A stretch of 64,000 bases of DNA from Arcobacter sp. CECT 8986 (GTDB lineage: Bacteria > Campylobacterota > Campylobacteria > Campylobacterales > Arcobacteraceae), in assembly GCF_004116725.1 (NCBI RefSeq), contig NZ_PDKG01000004.1:62001-126000 (forward strand). Reading direction: 5' to 3'. Made by a program: the position numbers and the translations under genes. The notes beneath the pieces are model-generated. The model saw nothing but the letters and a program-made list of their open reading frames with translations. It was not told the DNA's origin and did not search any database. Within the stretch, counting starts at the first letter, position 1. Each line of letters begins with the position of its first letter. Below are positions 9,185 to 17,920 of this stretch, in pieces.

Positions 9185-10048
9185 TTATTTTTTATGTCTG
9201 TGTAAATATTTTAAAAGTAATTCTTCTAAAGATTGTTTTAGTGAACTATTAAAAGTATTTAATTCTTCTTCACATTTCTTTGCTAATTTGTCAGCTGAAT
9301 CAATTGCCCCTTGCAATCCTAATAAGTTCACAAAAGAGTTTTTAGCATCATCATTATGCGTAGTTTTTCCTGCTTCTTCTTCACTTTGAGTTTCATCGAT
9401 AATATCATCTTGAATTTGAAATAATAAACCAATATCAATTCCAAAATTATATAATTTATCTTGAAGTTCAATATCATATTGAGCTATTATTGCTCCCATT
9501 TTTAGAGATGCAGCAATTAGTTTTGCAGTTTTATGAATATGTAAAAATTCTAATTGGTCTAATTTTAATAATTGATTTTCAAAATAACAATCAATTGCTT
9601 GACCAATAATCATTCCATCTATTCCACCATCACTTGATAAAGTTTTAATTAATTGTATTTTTATATCACTACTTAATGGTGAATTTGCAATAAGATTAAA
9701 ACTATGTGTATTTAAAGCATCTCCAACTAAAATTGCAGTTACTTCATCATACTTCTTATGTAGTGTCTCAAAACCTCTTCTTAAATCAGCATTATCCATT
9801 GCTGGTAAATCATCATGTACTAAAGAGTAAGTATGTAAATATTCAACTCCTAATGCCACTGGCATTGAATTTTCAAGAAGAAGTCTATTTTTTGATTTTA
9901 CAACAGATAATAAAAGCATAGGTCGAAATCTTTTACCTCCTGCTTTTAACATATCTGCTAATGCTGTTTCAAAATGTGGGTGAAAAGTTTTTGAAGAGGG
10001 AAGATTATTTGATAAATAATCTTCAAAATCTAGTAATAATTCTGTCAT
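9185..10048 (-). CDS. ispA: Polyprenyl synthetase, farnesyl (geranyl) diphosphate synthase
   Basis: Condenses DMAPP/GPP with isopentenyl diphosphate to make farnesyl diphosphate for quinones and undecaprenyl phosphate. 287 residues. The first aspartate-rich motif appears as HDDLPAMDN (about residue 77) and the second as QIQDDIIDE (about residue 210); GGKRFRPML is the early lysine/arginine motif. The start codon overlaps the stop of the YbaB gene (TAATG), so the two are translationally coupled in an operon that also contains panD. Confidence 0.93.
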   Translation of the reverse strand: MTELLLDFEDYLSNNLPSSKTFHPHFETALADMLKAGGKRFRPMLLLSVVKSKNRLLLENSMPVALGVEYLHTYSLVHDDLPAMDNADLRRGFETLHKKYDEVTAILVGDALNTHSFNLIANSPLSSDIKIQLIKTLSSDGGIDGMIIGQAIDCYFENQLLKLDQLEFLHIHKTAKLIAASLKMGAIIAQYDIELQDKLYNFGIDIGLLFQIQDDIIDETQSEEEAGKTTHNDDAKNSFVNLLGLQGAIDSADKLAKKCEEELNTFNSSLKQSLEELLLKYLHRHKK

Positions 10049-10371
10049 TATGATTTTTGTCCAAAAGAGCCCATACCACCCATCATATTCATGGCCATCA
10101 TTTTTTTATTTTCATCAGATTGTTTTATTACATCATTCATACAAGAGATTAAAAGAATTTGTAATGAATCTTTATCATCCATCAATGAATCATCAATTTG
10201 TAAATCAACAACTTCACTATTTCCATTAATAGATATTTCAACCATTCCTCCACCAGCTTTTGCTGTGAAGATTTTTGATGAGTTTTCCTCTTTTGCTTTA
10301 TCAGCCATCTCTTGTACTTGACTCATCATTTCATTTAAATTTAACTTACTTAAATCAATTCCATCAAACAT
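10048..10371 (-). CDS. YbaB/EbfC-family nucleoid-associated protein
   Basis: Small dimeric DNA-binding protein of the YbaB/EbfC family (about 107 residues; family about 105-110). It has the typical N-terminal helix, the [21 protein letters not shown] strand region and a Met-rich C-terminus. The start at 10371 ([10 protein letters not shown]) is chosen because AGGAAG lies just upstream; a GTG at 10377 would overlap that site. The 5' end overlaps the end of panD by a few codons. Usually near dnaX/recR in other phyla, here between panD and ispA. Confidence 0.85.
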   Translation of the reverse strand: MFDGIDLSKLNLNEMMSQVQEMADKAKEENSSKIFTAKAGGGMVEISINGNSEVVDLQIDDSLMDDKDSLQILLISCMNDVIKQSDENKKMMAMNMMGGMGSFGQKS

Positions 10372-10747
10372 AATCACTTCCTACAAGTTCATTAGTAATT
10401 GTTTCTACATTGTTTTTATCATCAACAAGAACAACTGTTGGTTTATAATTTTCTAACTCTTCTTCACTGTAAGAAGCATAAGAGATAACAATAATTTTAT
10501 CTCCAATTTCAACTTTTCTAGCAGCTGCACCATTTAAGCACATATCTTTGCTACCAGGTTTCCCTTTTATTACATATGTTGCAAATCGCTCACCATTATT
10601 AATATTTACAATATCAACTTTTTGTCCAACTCTAATTTTAGCTGCAGCCATAAGTTCTTCGTCTATTGTAATTGAACCTACATAGTTCAAATTAGCATCA
10701 GTAACAGTAGCTCTATGAATTTTGCTGTATAACATATCAAATGTCAT
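10364..10747 (-). CDS. panD: Aspartate 1-decarboxylase (pyruvoyl enzyme)
   Basis: Makes beta-alanine from aspartate for pantothenate and CoA. The proenzyme cuts itself between Gly24 and Ser25 to form the pyruvoyl cofactor; here the sequence is YVGSITID with Gly24-Ser25 exactly in place, which confirms the start at [13 protein letters not shown]. It is 127 residues, the family length. It is co-oriented with the 2Fe-2S gene upstream (12 bp gap) and overlaps the YbaB gene downstream. Confidence 0.96.
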   Translation of the reverse strand: MTFDMLYSKIHRATVTDANLNYVGSITIDEELMAAAKIRVGQKVDIVNINNGERFATYVIKGKPGSKDMCLNGAAARKVEIGDKIIVISYASYSEEELENYKPTVVLVDDKNNVETITNELVGSDYV

Positions 10748-10759
10748 TTTTTCAACCCT

Positions 10760-11122
10760 TTATTTTCCTAAACTCATTGGTTCTGCCCAAAATTGTTCAG
10801 GTATTAAATACTCAGTTACAGGCTCTTTACCTAATATATGATTATCAATTATTTTATCTATTTTTTCCTTAGATAAATGACAATACATATAATGTCCAGG
10901 TTCCACTAACATAACTGGCCCAAATTGACATCTTCCTAAACAGGCAGTTCTTATTGCTTGAACTGGTCCCATAATACCTTTTTGCATTAAAGATTGTGCA
11001 ACATAATTATACAAATCTTGTGTTTGTTCATTTACACATGCAGGTTTAGGCATTCCAGGAGGTGCACTTTGTTCACATTTAAATAGATAAAATGTAGGCT
11101 GTGGTATAGTGGCATTTTCCAT
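10760..11122 (-). CDS. (2Fe-2S) ferredoxin-like protein, thioredoxin fold
   Basis: 120-residue protein of the 2Fe-2S thioredoxin-like ferredoxin family. Candidate cluster ligands are Cys16 and Cys29 in the N-terminal part (FKCEQSAPPGMPKPAC) and CLGRC near residue 71, the usual four-cysteine arrangement. It is probably a cytoplasmic electron carrier; the partner is unknown. First gene of the likely panD-ybaB-ispA operon. Confidence 0.82.
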   Translation of the reverse strand: MENATIPQPTFYLFKCEQSAPPGMPKPACVNEQTQDLYNYVAQSLMQKGIMGPVQAIRTACLGRCQFGPVMLVEPGHYMYCHLSKEKIDKIIDNHILGKEPVTEYLIPEQFWAEPMSLGK

Positions 11123-11253
11123 AATAAATCCTTATAACTTTATAATTTGAATTTTAACAAACATTTATTAAATCTTTATAAATTCTTATTTTTAATAATA
11201 AATTAAAATCATAAATATTATACTCTTTTTCAAAATAAATTAAAAGGGCTTTT

Positions 11254-11784
11254 ATGTTTAAAATTTTTATACTTATTGCTTCTATGGTGCTTATGCTGCA
11301 AGCTGCAAATCCAATTGCAGTTTTTAAAACATCAAAAGGTGAAATAGATGTTGAGTTAAGAAAAGACTTAGCTCCAAAAGCAGTAGAAAACTTCATTGCT
11401 CATGCTAAAAATGGTTATTATGATGGTACTATTTTTCACAGAGTAATAAAAAACTTTATGATTCAAGGTGGAGATCCAACAGGAACAGGAGCAGGAGGAG
11501 AATCTATTTGGGAAAAACCTTTTAAAGATGAGTTTGCACCAAATGCTGTATTTGATAAAGCAGGAATATTGGCTATGGCTAATAGAGGACCAAATACAAA
11601 TGGAAGTCAATTTTTTATAACAACAGCACCAACATATTGGTTAAATGGAAAACATACAATATTTGGATATGTAAAAAAAGGAATGGATGTAGTTAGAAAA
11701 ATTGAAAATACACCAACTTCAGGTAAGTATCAAGGTAATAAACCTTTAATAGAGCAAAAAATCATAAGTATCACAATCAAATAA
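11254..11784 (+). CDS. Cyclophilin-type peptidyl-prolyl cis-trans isomerase, exported
   Basis: Catalyses prolyl isomerisation during folding in the periplasm. A signal peptide (MFKIFILIASMVLMLQA) precedes the cyclophilin domain. Active-site motifs are FHRVIKNFMIQGGDPTGTG, MANRGPNTNGSQFFIT and WLNGKHTIFG. 176 residues, a normal single-domain length. The gene stands alone on the + strand and converges on the REC-PAS gene, with a shared terminator. Confidence 0.94.
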   Translation: MFKIFILIASMVLMLQAANPIAVFKTSKGEIDVELRKDLAPKAVENFIAHAKNGYYDGTIFHRVIKNFMIQGGDPTGTGAGGESIWEKPFKDEFAPNAVFDKAGILAMANRGPNTNGSQFFITTAPTYWLNGKHTIFGYVKKGMDVVRKIENTPTSGKYQGNKPLIEQKIISITIK

Positions 11785-11807
11785 ATAGAGTTAATCTCTA
11801 TTTATTT
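11779..11807. terminator. Bidirectional terminator between cyclophilin and REC-PAS genes
   Basis: AAATAAATAGAG (11779-11790) pairs with CTCTATTTATTT (11796-11807) around a 5-nt loop. The stem contains the stop codons of both convergent genes, a compact arrangement. Confidence 0.7.
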
Positions 11808-13178
11808 TGTAAGAGAAAATATCCTATCCATCAAACTTTTATCAGAACTTTGCATAATCTCTTTTTCCATTTTTTCAGCTCTTTTTGATTCTGTTTTTGC
11901 TTTTTCTTTCCAGTATTCAATTTTTTGAGCCATCATCTCAGCATTTTCGATTTTTCCAAGTTTTGTTTTTATATCATGCAACTCTTGTTCTAAATCTTCT
12001 ATTTCCATTTGAGCATTTACTTCAAGTTGTTTACATTTTTTCTCATAAAACTCAACTGTATCTTCAATTTTTGCATTTAGTTTTTTTACTTGAATTTTTA
12101 AATCAGCATTTTCTTTACTAGCTTTTAAAGTAAAAGCACTATCAAGTTTATTTTTTTGTTCTGTACTTTTTTGGTATCCTAATTCACTTCTTAGTTGCTT
12201 GTTTTCTTTATTTAAACTATCTATTTTATATAAAGACTTATCTCTTTCTGCTTTTAGTTTTTTGATTGTACTTTTTAGTTCTTGAATATCGTATTTTAGG
12301 TTATTTATAGTTACAGTTTGTTCAGCACTTCCCTCTTTACTTTTGATAAAAATATCACCTTTATCTTTTATAAGTGCTTTTTGAATCTCTCTTTTTTTAT
12401 TTAGTTCATCTGTTATGTCGTTTTGAACACAAATTGAACCTGTAACTTCATCATTATCATTTGTAGTAGTAATTATATAAGTGTCACTTACATAATATCC
12501 ACCCTCTTTTGTGATGTTTTTGATTCTACCTTTCCACTGTTTATTTGCTTCTACACTCTCATAAATCTCTTTATATATTTTTATATCAGTATCATTATGT
12601 CTAAGAAAAGATAGTTCTTTGCCTAGTAATTCATCTTTTGTAAATTCTGTCGTTTTACAAAAAAGTTCATTAACATAGACAATATTCATATTTTCATCAG
12701 TTTTTATTACTATATTATTAGTATCAATTACATCTTTAAATTTTTCTAATTCTAGTGTTTGTTTGTTTATCAACTCTTCTTGATATATAACTGTTCCAAG
12801 TTCATTTAACACCACAAGTAAATTTCTTATATCTATTGGCTTAACAATATATTCATAAACTTTTAGTTTTATTGCATCTGCTAAAAATTGAGTATCAGAA
12901 TATGCAGTAGTAAAAATTACAGGTACTTTTTTGTTTACTTCTCTAATTTTTCCTACCATCTCTATACCAGTTAAATATGGCATATTAATATCTGATATAA
13001 TTACATCAATATCATCACTATTTTTTAGATATTGTTCTAATCCATCTTTACCATCTTTTGCTGTATAGATTTTTCCAAAAAAGTTAGATAGCAATGCTGA
13101 TAGCTCTTTTCTTATGCTATCATCATCTTCAACATATAAAGCTTTTAGTCTTTTTAGTACTTCTTTATTTATCGCCAT
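11802..13178 (-). CDS. Response regulator: receiver, PAS and long coiled coil
   Basis: 458 residues. The receiver domain covers residues 1-125 (acidic pocket EDDD at 17-20, phospho-acceptor Asp62 in SDINMP, conserved Lys in EYIVKP). A PAS domain follows at about 140-265 (KTDENMNIVYVNELFC), then about 180 residues of charged heptad-like coiled coil. There is no kinase, GGDEF, EAL or DNA-binding output, so the output is probably protein-protein contact. The CDS overlaps the CheY-like gene by 14 bp and lies in a run with CheW, pointing to chemotaxis or motility control. Confidence 0.85.
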   Translation of the reverse strand: MAINKEVLKRLKALYVEDDDSIRKELSALLSNFFGKIYTAKDGKDGLEQYLKNSDDIDVIISDINMPYLTGIEMVGKIREVNKKVPVIFTTAYSDTQFLADAIKLKVYEYIVKPIDIRNLLVVLNELGTVIYQEELINKQTLELEKFKDVIDTNNIVIKTDENMNIVYVNELFCKTTEFTKDELLGKELSFLRHNDTDIKIYKEIYESVEANKQWKGRIKNITKEGGYYVSDTYIITTTNDNDEVTGSICVQNDITDELNKKREIQKALIKDKGDIFIKSKEGSAEQTVTINNLKYDIQELKSTIKKLKAERDKSLYKIDSLNKENKQLRSELGYQKSTEQKNKLDSAFTLKASKENADLKIQVKKLNAKIEDTVEFYEKKCKQLEVNAQMEIEDLEQELHDIKTKLGKIENAEMMAQKIEYWKEKAKTESKRAEKMEKEIMQSSDKSLMDRIFSLTK

Positions 13179-13569
13179 TTTTACCTAGTTTCATTGAAGT
13201 TATCAAATCTATAAATTTTATAAAATCAAAAGGTTTCAATAAGTAGTCTTTTACACCATATTCATCAGCTTTTTGACGATATTCACTCTCTGTATGTGCA
13301 GACATAATAATAACGGGAAGAGAAGGTCTTATATCTTTCAAGACTTTTATCATCTCTATTCCATTTAATACTGGCATATTAATATCTGTAATTACAGCGT
13401 CAATATCATCATTTTGTTCTACTAAAGCTAGTGCTTCTTTTCCATTATGAGCAGTTAAAAAGTTAGCTTCTAATTTTTTTAATGTATCAGAAATAATCTC
13501 TATTAAATCTTTCTCATCTTCAACAAAAAGAAGTTTTAACTTTCTAAGTTCCTCTATTTTTTTATGCAT
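13165..13569 (-). CDS. Single-domain CheY-like response regulator
   Basis: 134 residues with only a receiver domain: acidic pairs EDE at 17-19, phospho-acceptor Asp62 (TDINMP), Ser/Thr switch residue in IIMSAHTES and Lys in DYLLKPFD. It is very similar to the receiver of the next gene, suggesting a duplication. It shares a base with the CheW stop region upstream and overlaps the REC-PAS gene downstream, so the three are co-translated. Confidence 0.88.
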   Translation of the reverse strand: MHKKIEELRKLKLLFVEDEKDLIEIISDTLKKLEANFLTAHNGKEALALVEQNDDIDAVITDINMPVLNGIEMIKVLKDIRPSLPVIIMSAHTESEYRQKADEYGVKDYLLKPFDFIKFIDLITSMKLGKNGDK

Positions 13570-14063
13570 TATGCGTCTTTTAATTCATCTTTGTGTACAA
13601 CTGCTTCAATATCCATTATTACAAGCATTTGATTATTTTCTAATCTAACAAAACCTTTTAAATATTTTGAAGGAATTGCAGAACCCATATCAGAAACAGG
13701 TGCTAAAGCTGATGTATCTAATCTTTGAACATCATCTACTTTATCAACAATAATACCAATCATTCTTTTATCTTCAGTAATAACAGCAATTACAGCAGTA
13801 TTTGAATCATAAATTGGTTCACCTGTATTAAATTTAATTCTAATATCTAAAATAGGAACAACTTCACCTCTTAAATTAATAAGCCCTTTTACCCAATCTT
13901 CTGTGTTTGGTAAATGAGTAATAATATCTGGATAAGTTAAAATTTCCCTAATTTTTGGTAACTCGATTGCATACTTCATCGCACCAAGTTCAAATGTCAT
14001 ATATTCGCTAGTATTAGCGTAATCTATTACATCTTGTTCTTCATTATTTAAATTCTTTTCCAT
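13569..14063 (-). CDS. cheW: Chemotaxis coupling protein CheW
   Basis: 164-residue CheW-domain protein linking chemoreceptors to the CheA kinase. The motifs TFELGAMKYAIELPKIREIL and GLINLRGEVVPILDIR are characteristic, and KRMIGIIVDKVDDVQ follows. A very good ribosome-binding site (AAAGGAGAA) precedes the ATG, predicting strong expression. No cheA gene is in the window, so this may be an accessory CheW for a separate pathway or part of a dispersed system. Confidence 0.93.
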   Translation of the reverse strand: MEKNLNNEEQDVIDYANTSEYMTFELGAMKYAIELPKIREILTYPDIITHLPNTEDWVKGLINLRGEVVPILDIRIKFNTGEPIYDSNTAVIAVITEDKRMIGIIVDKVDDVQRLDTSALAPVSDMGSAIPSKYLKGFVRLENNQMLVIMDIEAVVHKDELKDA

Positions 14064-14266
14064 AAGGTGGTTCTCCTTTTATTTACACTTAATTTATTTT
14101 ACAAAATTTATCTTTAAAACTGATTTTTAGTTTGAGAATTGTTGGCTTTATATTAAAAACTAGTGTTATATTATTAATAAAAACAGAGTCTTTTTTTGTC
14201 ATCAAACAAAACATAAAGCACCTTTGTAGAAGTTTTCTATATTTTATCTATTATAAACTTAATATT

Positions 14267-15454
14267 TTATTGTTTTTTTATATTTTCAATCTTTGCAGTT
14301 GCTATGTATGTAGGGGTTTGTAAAGATATATTATCACCTATATTTATGTTTTCTAATTCTACTATTTTATTATCTTTACTTATTTGAACAAAACCTTTTT
14401 TGTGTTTATTTTTTGGATTATTGTGTTCAAAAGAATTTTTTAGTAAGTTGACACTATTTTGGCAACTATTTATTATATTTGAGAATCTATTTTCAAAACT
14501 AAGTTTTAGCATTTTTATTTCTGAAGATATTAAATTGAATTTTGTTTCAATAGAGTTTTGTTCATACATTCTTTTTAGATGTACGATATTTTGCTCTTTT
14601 GAATACAATATATTTTTTAATCTATTTTCGAAATCTTGTGTTAAAGTATCTATATATATTCTATGTTCATTTGTATCTGGTAGTGCAATTTCTATTGCAT
14701 TTGATGGAGTTGCTGCTCTTACATCTGCAACAAAATCTGAAATTAAAAAATCAACTTCATGTCCAACTGCTGAGATTACTGGAGTTTTTGCTTCATATAT
14801 TGCATTTGCAACAATCTCTTCATTAAAAGCCCACAAATCTTCAAGGCTTCCTCCACCTCTTCCAACAACCATAATATCACAATTAAGAGAGTCTGCATAT
14901 TTTATAGATTTTGCTATATCTTCTTTTGCAGTTTCACCTTGAACCAAAGTTGGAACTAAAATAAACTCAACTAAATTCCATCTATGATTTGCAACTTTTA
15001 ACATATCTTGAATTGCTGCACCAGTTGGAGATGTAACCAATGCAATCTTTTTAGGATATCTTGGTAAAGTTTTTTTAAAAGAAGAATCAAAGTAACCTTT
15101 TTGTTTTAGTTTCTCTTTTAATTGTTCATAAGCTAAAGCTAATGCACCTTGACCTGAAGGCTCAATTCTGTTACAAATTAATTGATAACTTCCCCTTGGT
15201 GTATATACAGTTAAACTTCCTCTAATATTTATTTTTAATCCAACTTCTAATTTGAATTTTAAATATTTAGTATTTCCTCTAAACATTACACAAGAGATTG
15301 TAGATTTTTCATCTTTTATAGAAAAATAGATATGTCCAGAGCTATGATATGTTAAATTTGAGATTTCACCTTCAACATAAACATCCATAAATGTAGTTTC
15401 TATTAATGATTTAATTTGTGTACTTAGAGAAGTAACTGTAATTGGTGCGTTCAT
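14267..15454 (-). CDS. xseA: Exodeoxyribonuclease VII large subunit
   Basis: Degrades single-stranded DNA together with XseB. An N-terminal OB fold (residues 1-100, VEGEISNLTYHSSGHIYFSIKD) precedes the catalytic domain with VTSPTGAAIQDML and GRGGGSLEDLWAFNEE. At 395 residues it is shorter than the 456 of E. coli, because the C-terminal coiled coil is short, as usual in this phylum. The 200 bp between this stop and cheW contain no feature I can support. Confidence 0.95.
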   Translation of the reverse strand: MNAPITVTSLSTQIKSLIETTFMDVYVEGEISNLTYHSSGHIYFSIKDEKSTISCVMFRGNTKYLKFKLEVGLKINIRGSLTVYTPRGSYQLICNRIEPSGQGALALAYEQLKEKLKQKGYFDSSFKKTLPRYPKKIALVTSPTGAAIQDMLKVANHRWNLVEFILVPTLVQGETAKEDIAKSIKYADSLNCDIMVVGRGGGSLEDLWAFNEEIVANAIYEAKTPVISAVGHEVDFLISDFVADVRAATPSNAIEIALPDTNEHRIYIDTLTQDFENRLKNILYSKEQNIVHLKRMYEQNSIETKFNLISSEIKMLKLSFENRFSNIINSCQNSVNLLKNSFEHNNPKNKHKKGFVQISKDNKIVELENINIGDNISLQTPTYIATAKIENIKKQ

Positions 15455-15466
15455 AAGGCCCTCTTT

Positions 15467-15490
15467 AAAAAGGAGTAAAAACTCCTTTTT
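15467..15490. terminator. Hairpin terminator between ubiE and xseA
   Basis: AAAAAGGAG (15467-15475) pairs with CTCCTTTTT (15482-15490) around a 6-nt loop, with T runs on either strand. It would end the ubiE transcript just before the xseA ribosome-binding site, so xseA may depend on partial readthrough or its own promoter. Confidence 0.6.
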
Positions 15491-15493
15491 TAT

Positions 15494-16204
15494 TTAGATT
15501 TTTCTTGCAATTATTAAAGTAGAGATATTCATAGAAAAAGCTTTTGTATAGATTGGTTCTAGTCCAGCTTCTTTTAACTCTTTACATAAGTTTGTAGTTG
15601 TTAAAAACTCATCAATTGAGTTTGGTAAATAAGTATAAGCTTCTTTATTTTTTGTAATAAGTCCACCTAATGTTGGTAAAATTTTATTGATATAAAAATC
15701 AGTTAAATAATCAATTGGTGAATTTTTCTCATTTTTTGTAAATTCACTAATTACAACTAATCCATTTTGTTTTAAAACTCTTGCAAATTCGTGAAATGCT
15801 TCTTGTCTTTGAACAACATTTCTAATTCCATATGAAATAGAGATAATATCAGCACTTGAATCTTCTAAAGGCATACTAGCTGCACCTGCTTCAATAAACT
15901 CAACTTCTGGAAGTTTTTTCTTAGCAACATCCATCATTCCAACACTTGGATCAACTCCAATAATATTTTGTAAATCAATATTATTATCTTTTGCTATTTT
16001 TTGCCAAAAAGTTATCATATCACCTGTACCACAAGCAACATCAACAATCTTTTCAACTGTTTTTTGATTATAAAAATCAAATGCTAATTTACAAGCTTTA
16101 TTTCTCCAACTTTTGTCAATACCCATACTAAGTACTCTATTTGCGATATCATACTTACCTGAAATATCATTGAACATTGATACAATTTTTTCTTGTTTAC
16201 CCAT
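15494..16204 (-). CDS. ubiE: Demethylmenaquinone / ubiquinone C-methyltransferase family protein
   Basis: SAM-dependent methyltransferase that adds the ring methyl in menaquinone synthesis; Campylobacterota use menaquinones, so the menaquinone step is meant. Motifs: SGKYDIANRVLSMGIDKSWR at the N-terminus and the SAM-binding VDVACGTGDM, with a later SYGIRNV. The ATG at 16204 (MGKQEKIVSMFND) is chosen because AGGAAG lies just upstream; an in-frame TTG 12 codons earlier has no such site. About 236 residues. Confidence 0.92.
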   Translation of the reverse strand: MGKQEKIVSMFNDISGKYDIANRVLSMGIDKSWRNKACKLAFDFYNQKTVEKIVDVACGTGDMITFWQKIAKDNNIDLQNIIGVDPSVGMMDVAKKKLPEVEFIEAGAASMPLEDSSADIISISYGIRNVVQRQEAFHEFARVLKQNGLVVISEFTKNEKNSPIDYLTDFYINKILPTLGGLITKNKEAYTYLPNSIDEFLTTTNLCKELKEAGLEPIYTKAFSMNISTLIIARKI

Positions 16205-16217
16205 TAATCTTCCTAAA

Positions 16218-16487
16218 TTATAATAAAAATTTTCCCACAAATAATCCTAAAATAAAACCAATATTTATCATTATTAATGACCGTAAAATACTTATTTTTT
16301 TATTCATTTTTGGTATTTGAGATATTATGCTTTTTTGTTTTTCTAAAGACTTTTCAAATACGGCAGAAGAGTCTTTTAATGCTTTTGTTGATGTATTTAT
16401 ATCTTTAAATGATTTTCTAAGTGCTAGTTCAGAAAACTCAAGCCTTTCAACTATCTCTTTGGCTTGTTTAAAGCTCATTTCACTCAT
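16218..16487 (-). CDS. Small coiled-coil protein with C-terminal membrane anchor
   Basis: 89 residues of unknown function. The first 65 are charged and helical (likely coiled coil); residues about 70-88 (LIMINIGFILGLFVGKFLL) form one membrane span, giving a tail-anchored topology. Its start overlaps the ParA-like ATPase stop by 4 bp, so the two are translationally coupled and probably work together, perhaps as membrane partner and ATPase. I do not recognise the family. Confidence 0.6.
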   Translation of the reverse strand: MSEMSFKQAKEIVERLEFSELALRKSFKDINTSTKALKDSSAVFEKSLEKQKSIISQIPKMNKKISILRSLIMINIGFILGLFVGKFLL

Positions 16488-17278
16488 TTTTTAATTTCAA
16501 TCCATCTATCTAAATCATGAAAGATTCTGTTTAATGTACCTAAAACATAATCTTTTGCTTCTGTTTGAATTCTTCTAAAAAATAGATATTTTCTAGCACT
16601 TTCAACATCACCTAACTCTTTTGCTTGAATAGCTTTTGCTGCAAAATCAGTATTATTATATGCCATTTCCCAAACAGTACTTCCTAAATATCTACTCATT
16701 GTAATAATTTTATCATTTTTTACAGGAAAGTATTTTGGATTTTTTACAAAGTCATATAGTGCAGAATTACTATCTAAATATTTATGTCCAAAAAAATTAA
16801 TAAATTGTTCTTCTATATAATCTGGCTCCATAGATATAGCTCTATTTAAAGCAAATAACATATTTTTTTCTGGATTTTCTTCAATTTTTCTGATTTTTTT
16901 CATAGTTGCAATTGCATTTTTTCCATCAAGTTCACCATCACCTAAAGGAATAATCCATTTTACATTACCAAAAGAACCAACTTTTTTAATCTCTTCTAAA
17001 ACTAATGAAGATGTTTTATTTCCTCCAACATCTACAATTATTTCATGGTTGTCATCCATAAGCATAAGTTCATCTAAATCTGATAATTTATTTGTACCTA
17101 GCATCTGTTTATCAACTATTTCTGTTCTTGTAAAAGACCTACTATCATTATTTTCATCATCTATTTCAATGTATCTGATTTTTTTACCATGTTTTTTATA
17201 AAGGTAAGGTGCAATTACTTGCATCGCAACAGTAGATTTTCCTACTCCACCTTTAGTTTGTGGAATTATAATCATCAA
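16484..17278 (-). CDS. Orphan ParA/MinD-type P-loop ATPase
   Basis: 264 residues. A deviant Walker A, KGGVGKST, lies at residues 9-16 and a Walker A'-like IEIDDENNDS region at about 38-47; VDVGGNK near residue 83 may be the Walker B-like strand. The family includes ParA, MinD and conjugation-associated TraL/StbB-like ATPases; the sequence resembles the latter plasmid type more than chromosomal ParA. No ParB or parS is visible. It abuts magIII (1-bp gap) and overlaps the tail-anchored protein by 4 bp. Confidence 0.75.
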   Translation of the reverse strand: MMIIIPQTKGGVGKSTVAMQVIAPYLYKKHGKKIRYIEIDDENNDSRSFTRTEIVDKQMLGTNKLSDLDELMLMDDNHEIIVDVGGNKTSSLVLEEIKKVGSFGNVKWIIPLGDGELDGKNAIATMKKIRKIEENPEKNMLFALNRAISMEPDYIEEQFINFFGHKYLDSNSALYDFVKNPKYFPVKNDKIITMSRYLGSTVWEMAYNNTDFAAKAIQAKELGDVESARKYLFFRRIQTEAKDYVLGTLNRIFHDLDRWIEIKK

Positions 17279-17920
17279 TTAATCCTTTGGATTTCGTTTC
17301 ATAAATTCGACAATTTTGCCATGAAATCTACAATAAACTTCATTTAATGTAATTTCATAACCATAAAGCTTTTTTATTTTATCGAAATTTTCATTAATTC
17401 CATATACTAGCCATGTCTGTATATCATCATATGTGTCAAATTCATAATTAAATCGTTTTAGAAGTCTAGCTGTATATTTATCAACAACCATATACTCTTG
17501 GTGACAAGCATAACACATAATTGCATCTTTTGTTTCTTGCCCTATTCCTTTTTGGTTAAGTAACCAAGAAGAGTAAACATTAGTTTGAAAAGTTTCAAAA
17601 TCTGTAAACTCTTCTAATATATTTTTGCATAAAAGTTTTAATCTTTTTGATTTTTGATTTTTAAATCCACTAGGTGCAATTGCATTTGTCAATAACAAAA
17701 TATCACTATTAGCTAAATTTTCTAAAGTCAAATAATCAAGTTTTTTCAAATTTTCAATTGATTTTTCTACATTAGTCCATTTTGTATTTTGTGTTAAAAT
17801 TGCTCCTACTAAAATTTCAAAATCACTTGAACTTGGCCACCAATAGATTGGCTGTTTATCAATAAGATTTTGCTCTTTTAAAAACTTTAGTAGTTCATAA
17901 GAATTAGTTAAAGATTGCAT
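17279..17920 (-). CDS. magIII: MagIII-type 3-methyladenine DNA glycosylase (HhH-GPD)
   Basis: Base-excision repair glycosylase of the endonuclease III superfamily. The 213 residues match the Helicobacter pylori MagIII layout: WWPSSSDFEILVGAILTQNTKW near the start, the HhH motif in LLNQKGIGQETKDAI, and the catalytic-Asp segment in MVVDKYTARLL. There is no C-terminal four-cysteine Fe-S motif, which separates it from true endonuclease III. The 5' end overlaps the YmdB-type gene by 17 bp. Confidence 0.88.
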   Translation of the reverse strand: MQSLTNSYELLKFLKEQNLIDKQPIYWWPSSSDFEILVGAILTQNTKWTNVEKSIENLKKLDYLTLENLANSDILLLTNAIAPSGFKNQKSKRLKLLCKNILEEFTDFETFQTNVYSSWLLNQKGIGQETKDAIMCYACHQEYMVVDKYTARLLKRFNYEFDTYDDIQTWLVYGINENFDKIKKLYGYEITLNEVYCRFHGKIVEFMKRNPKD

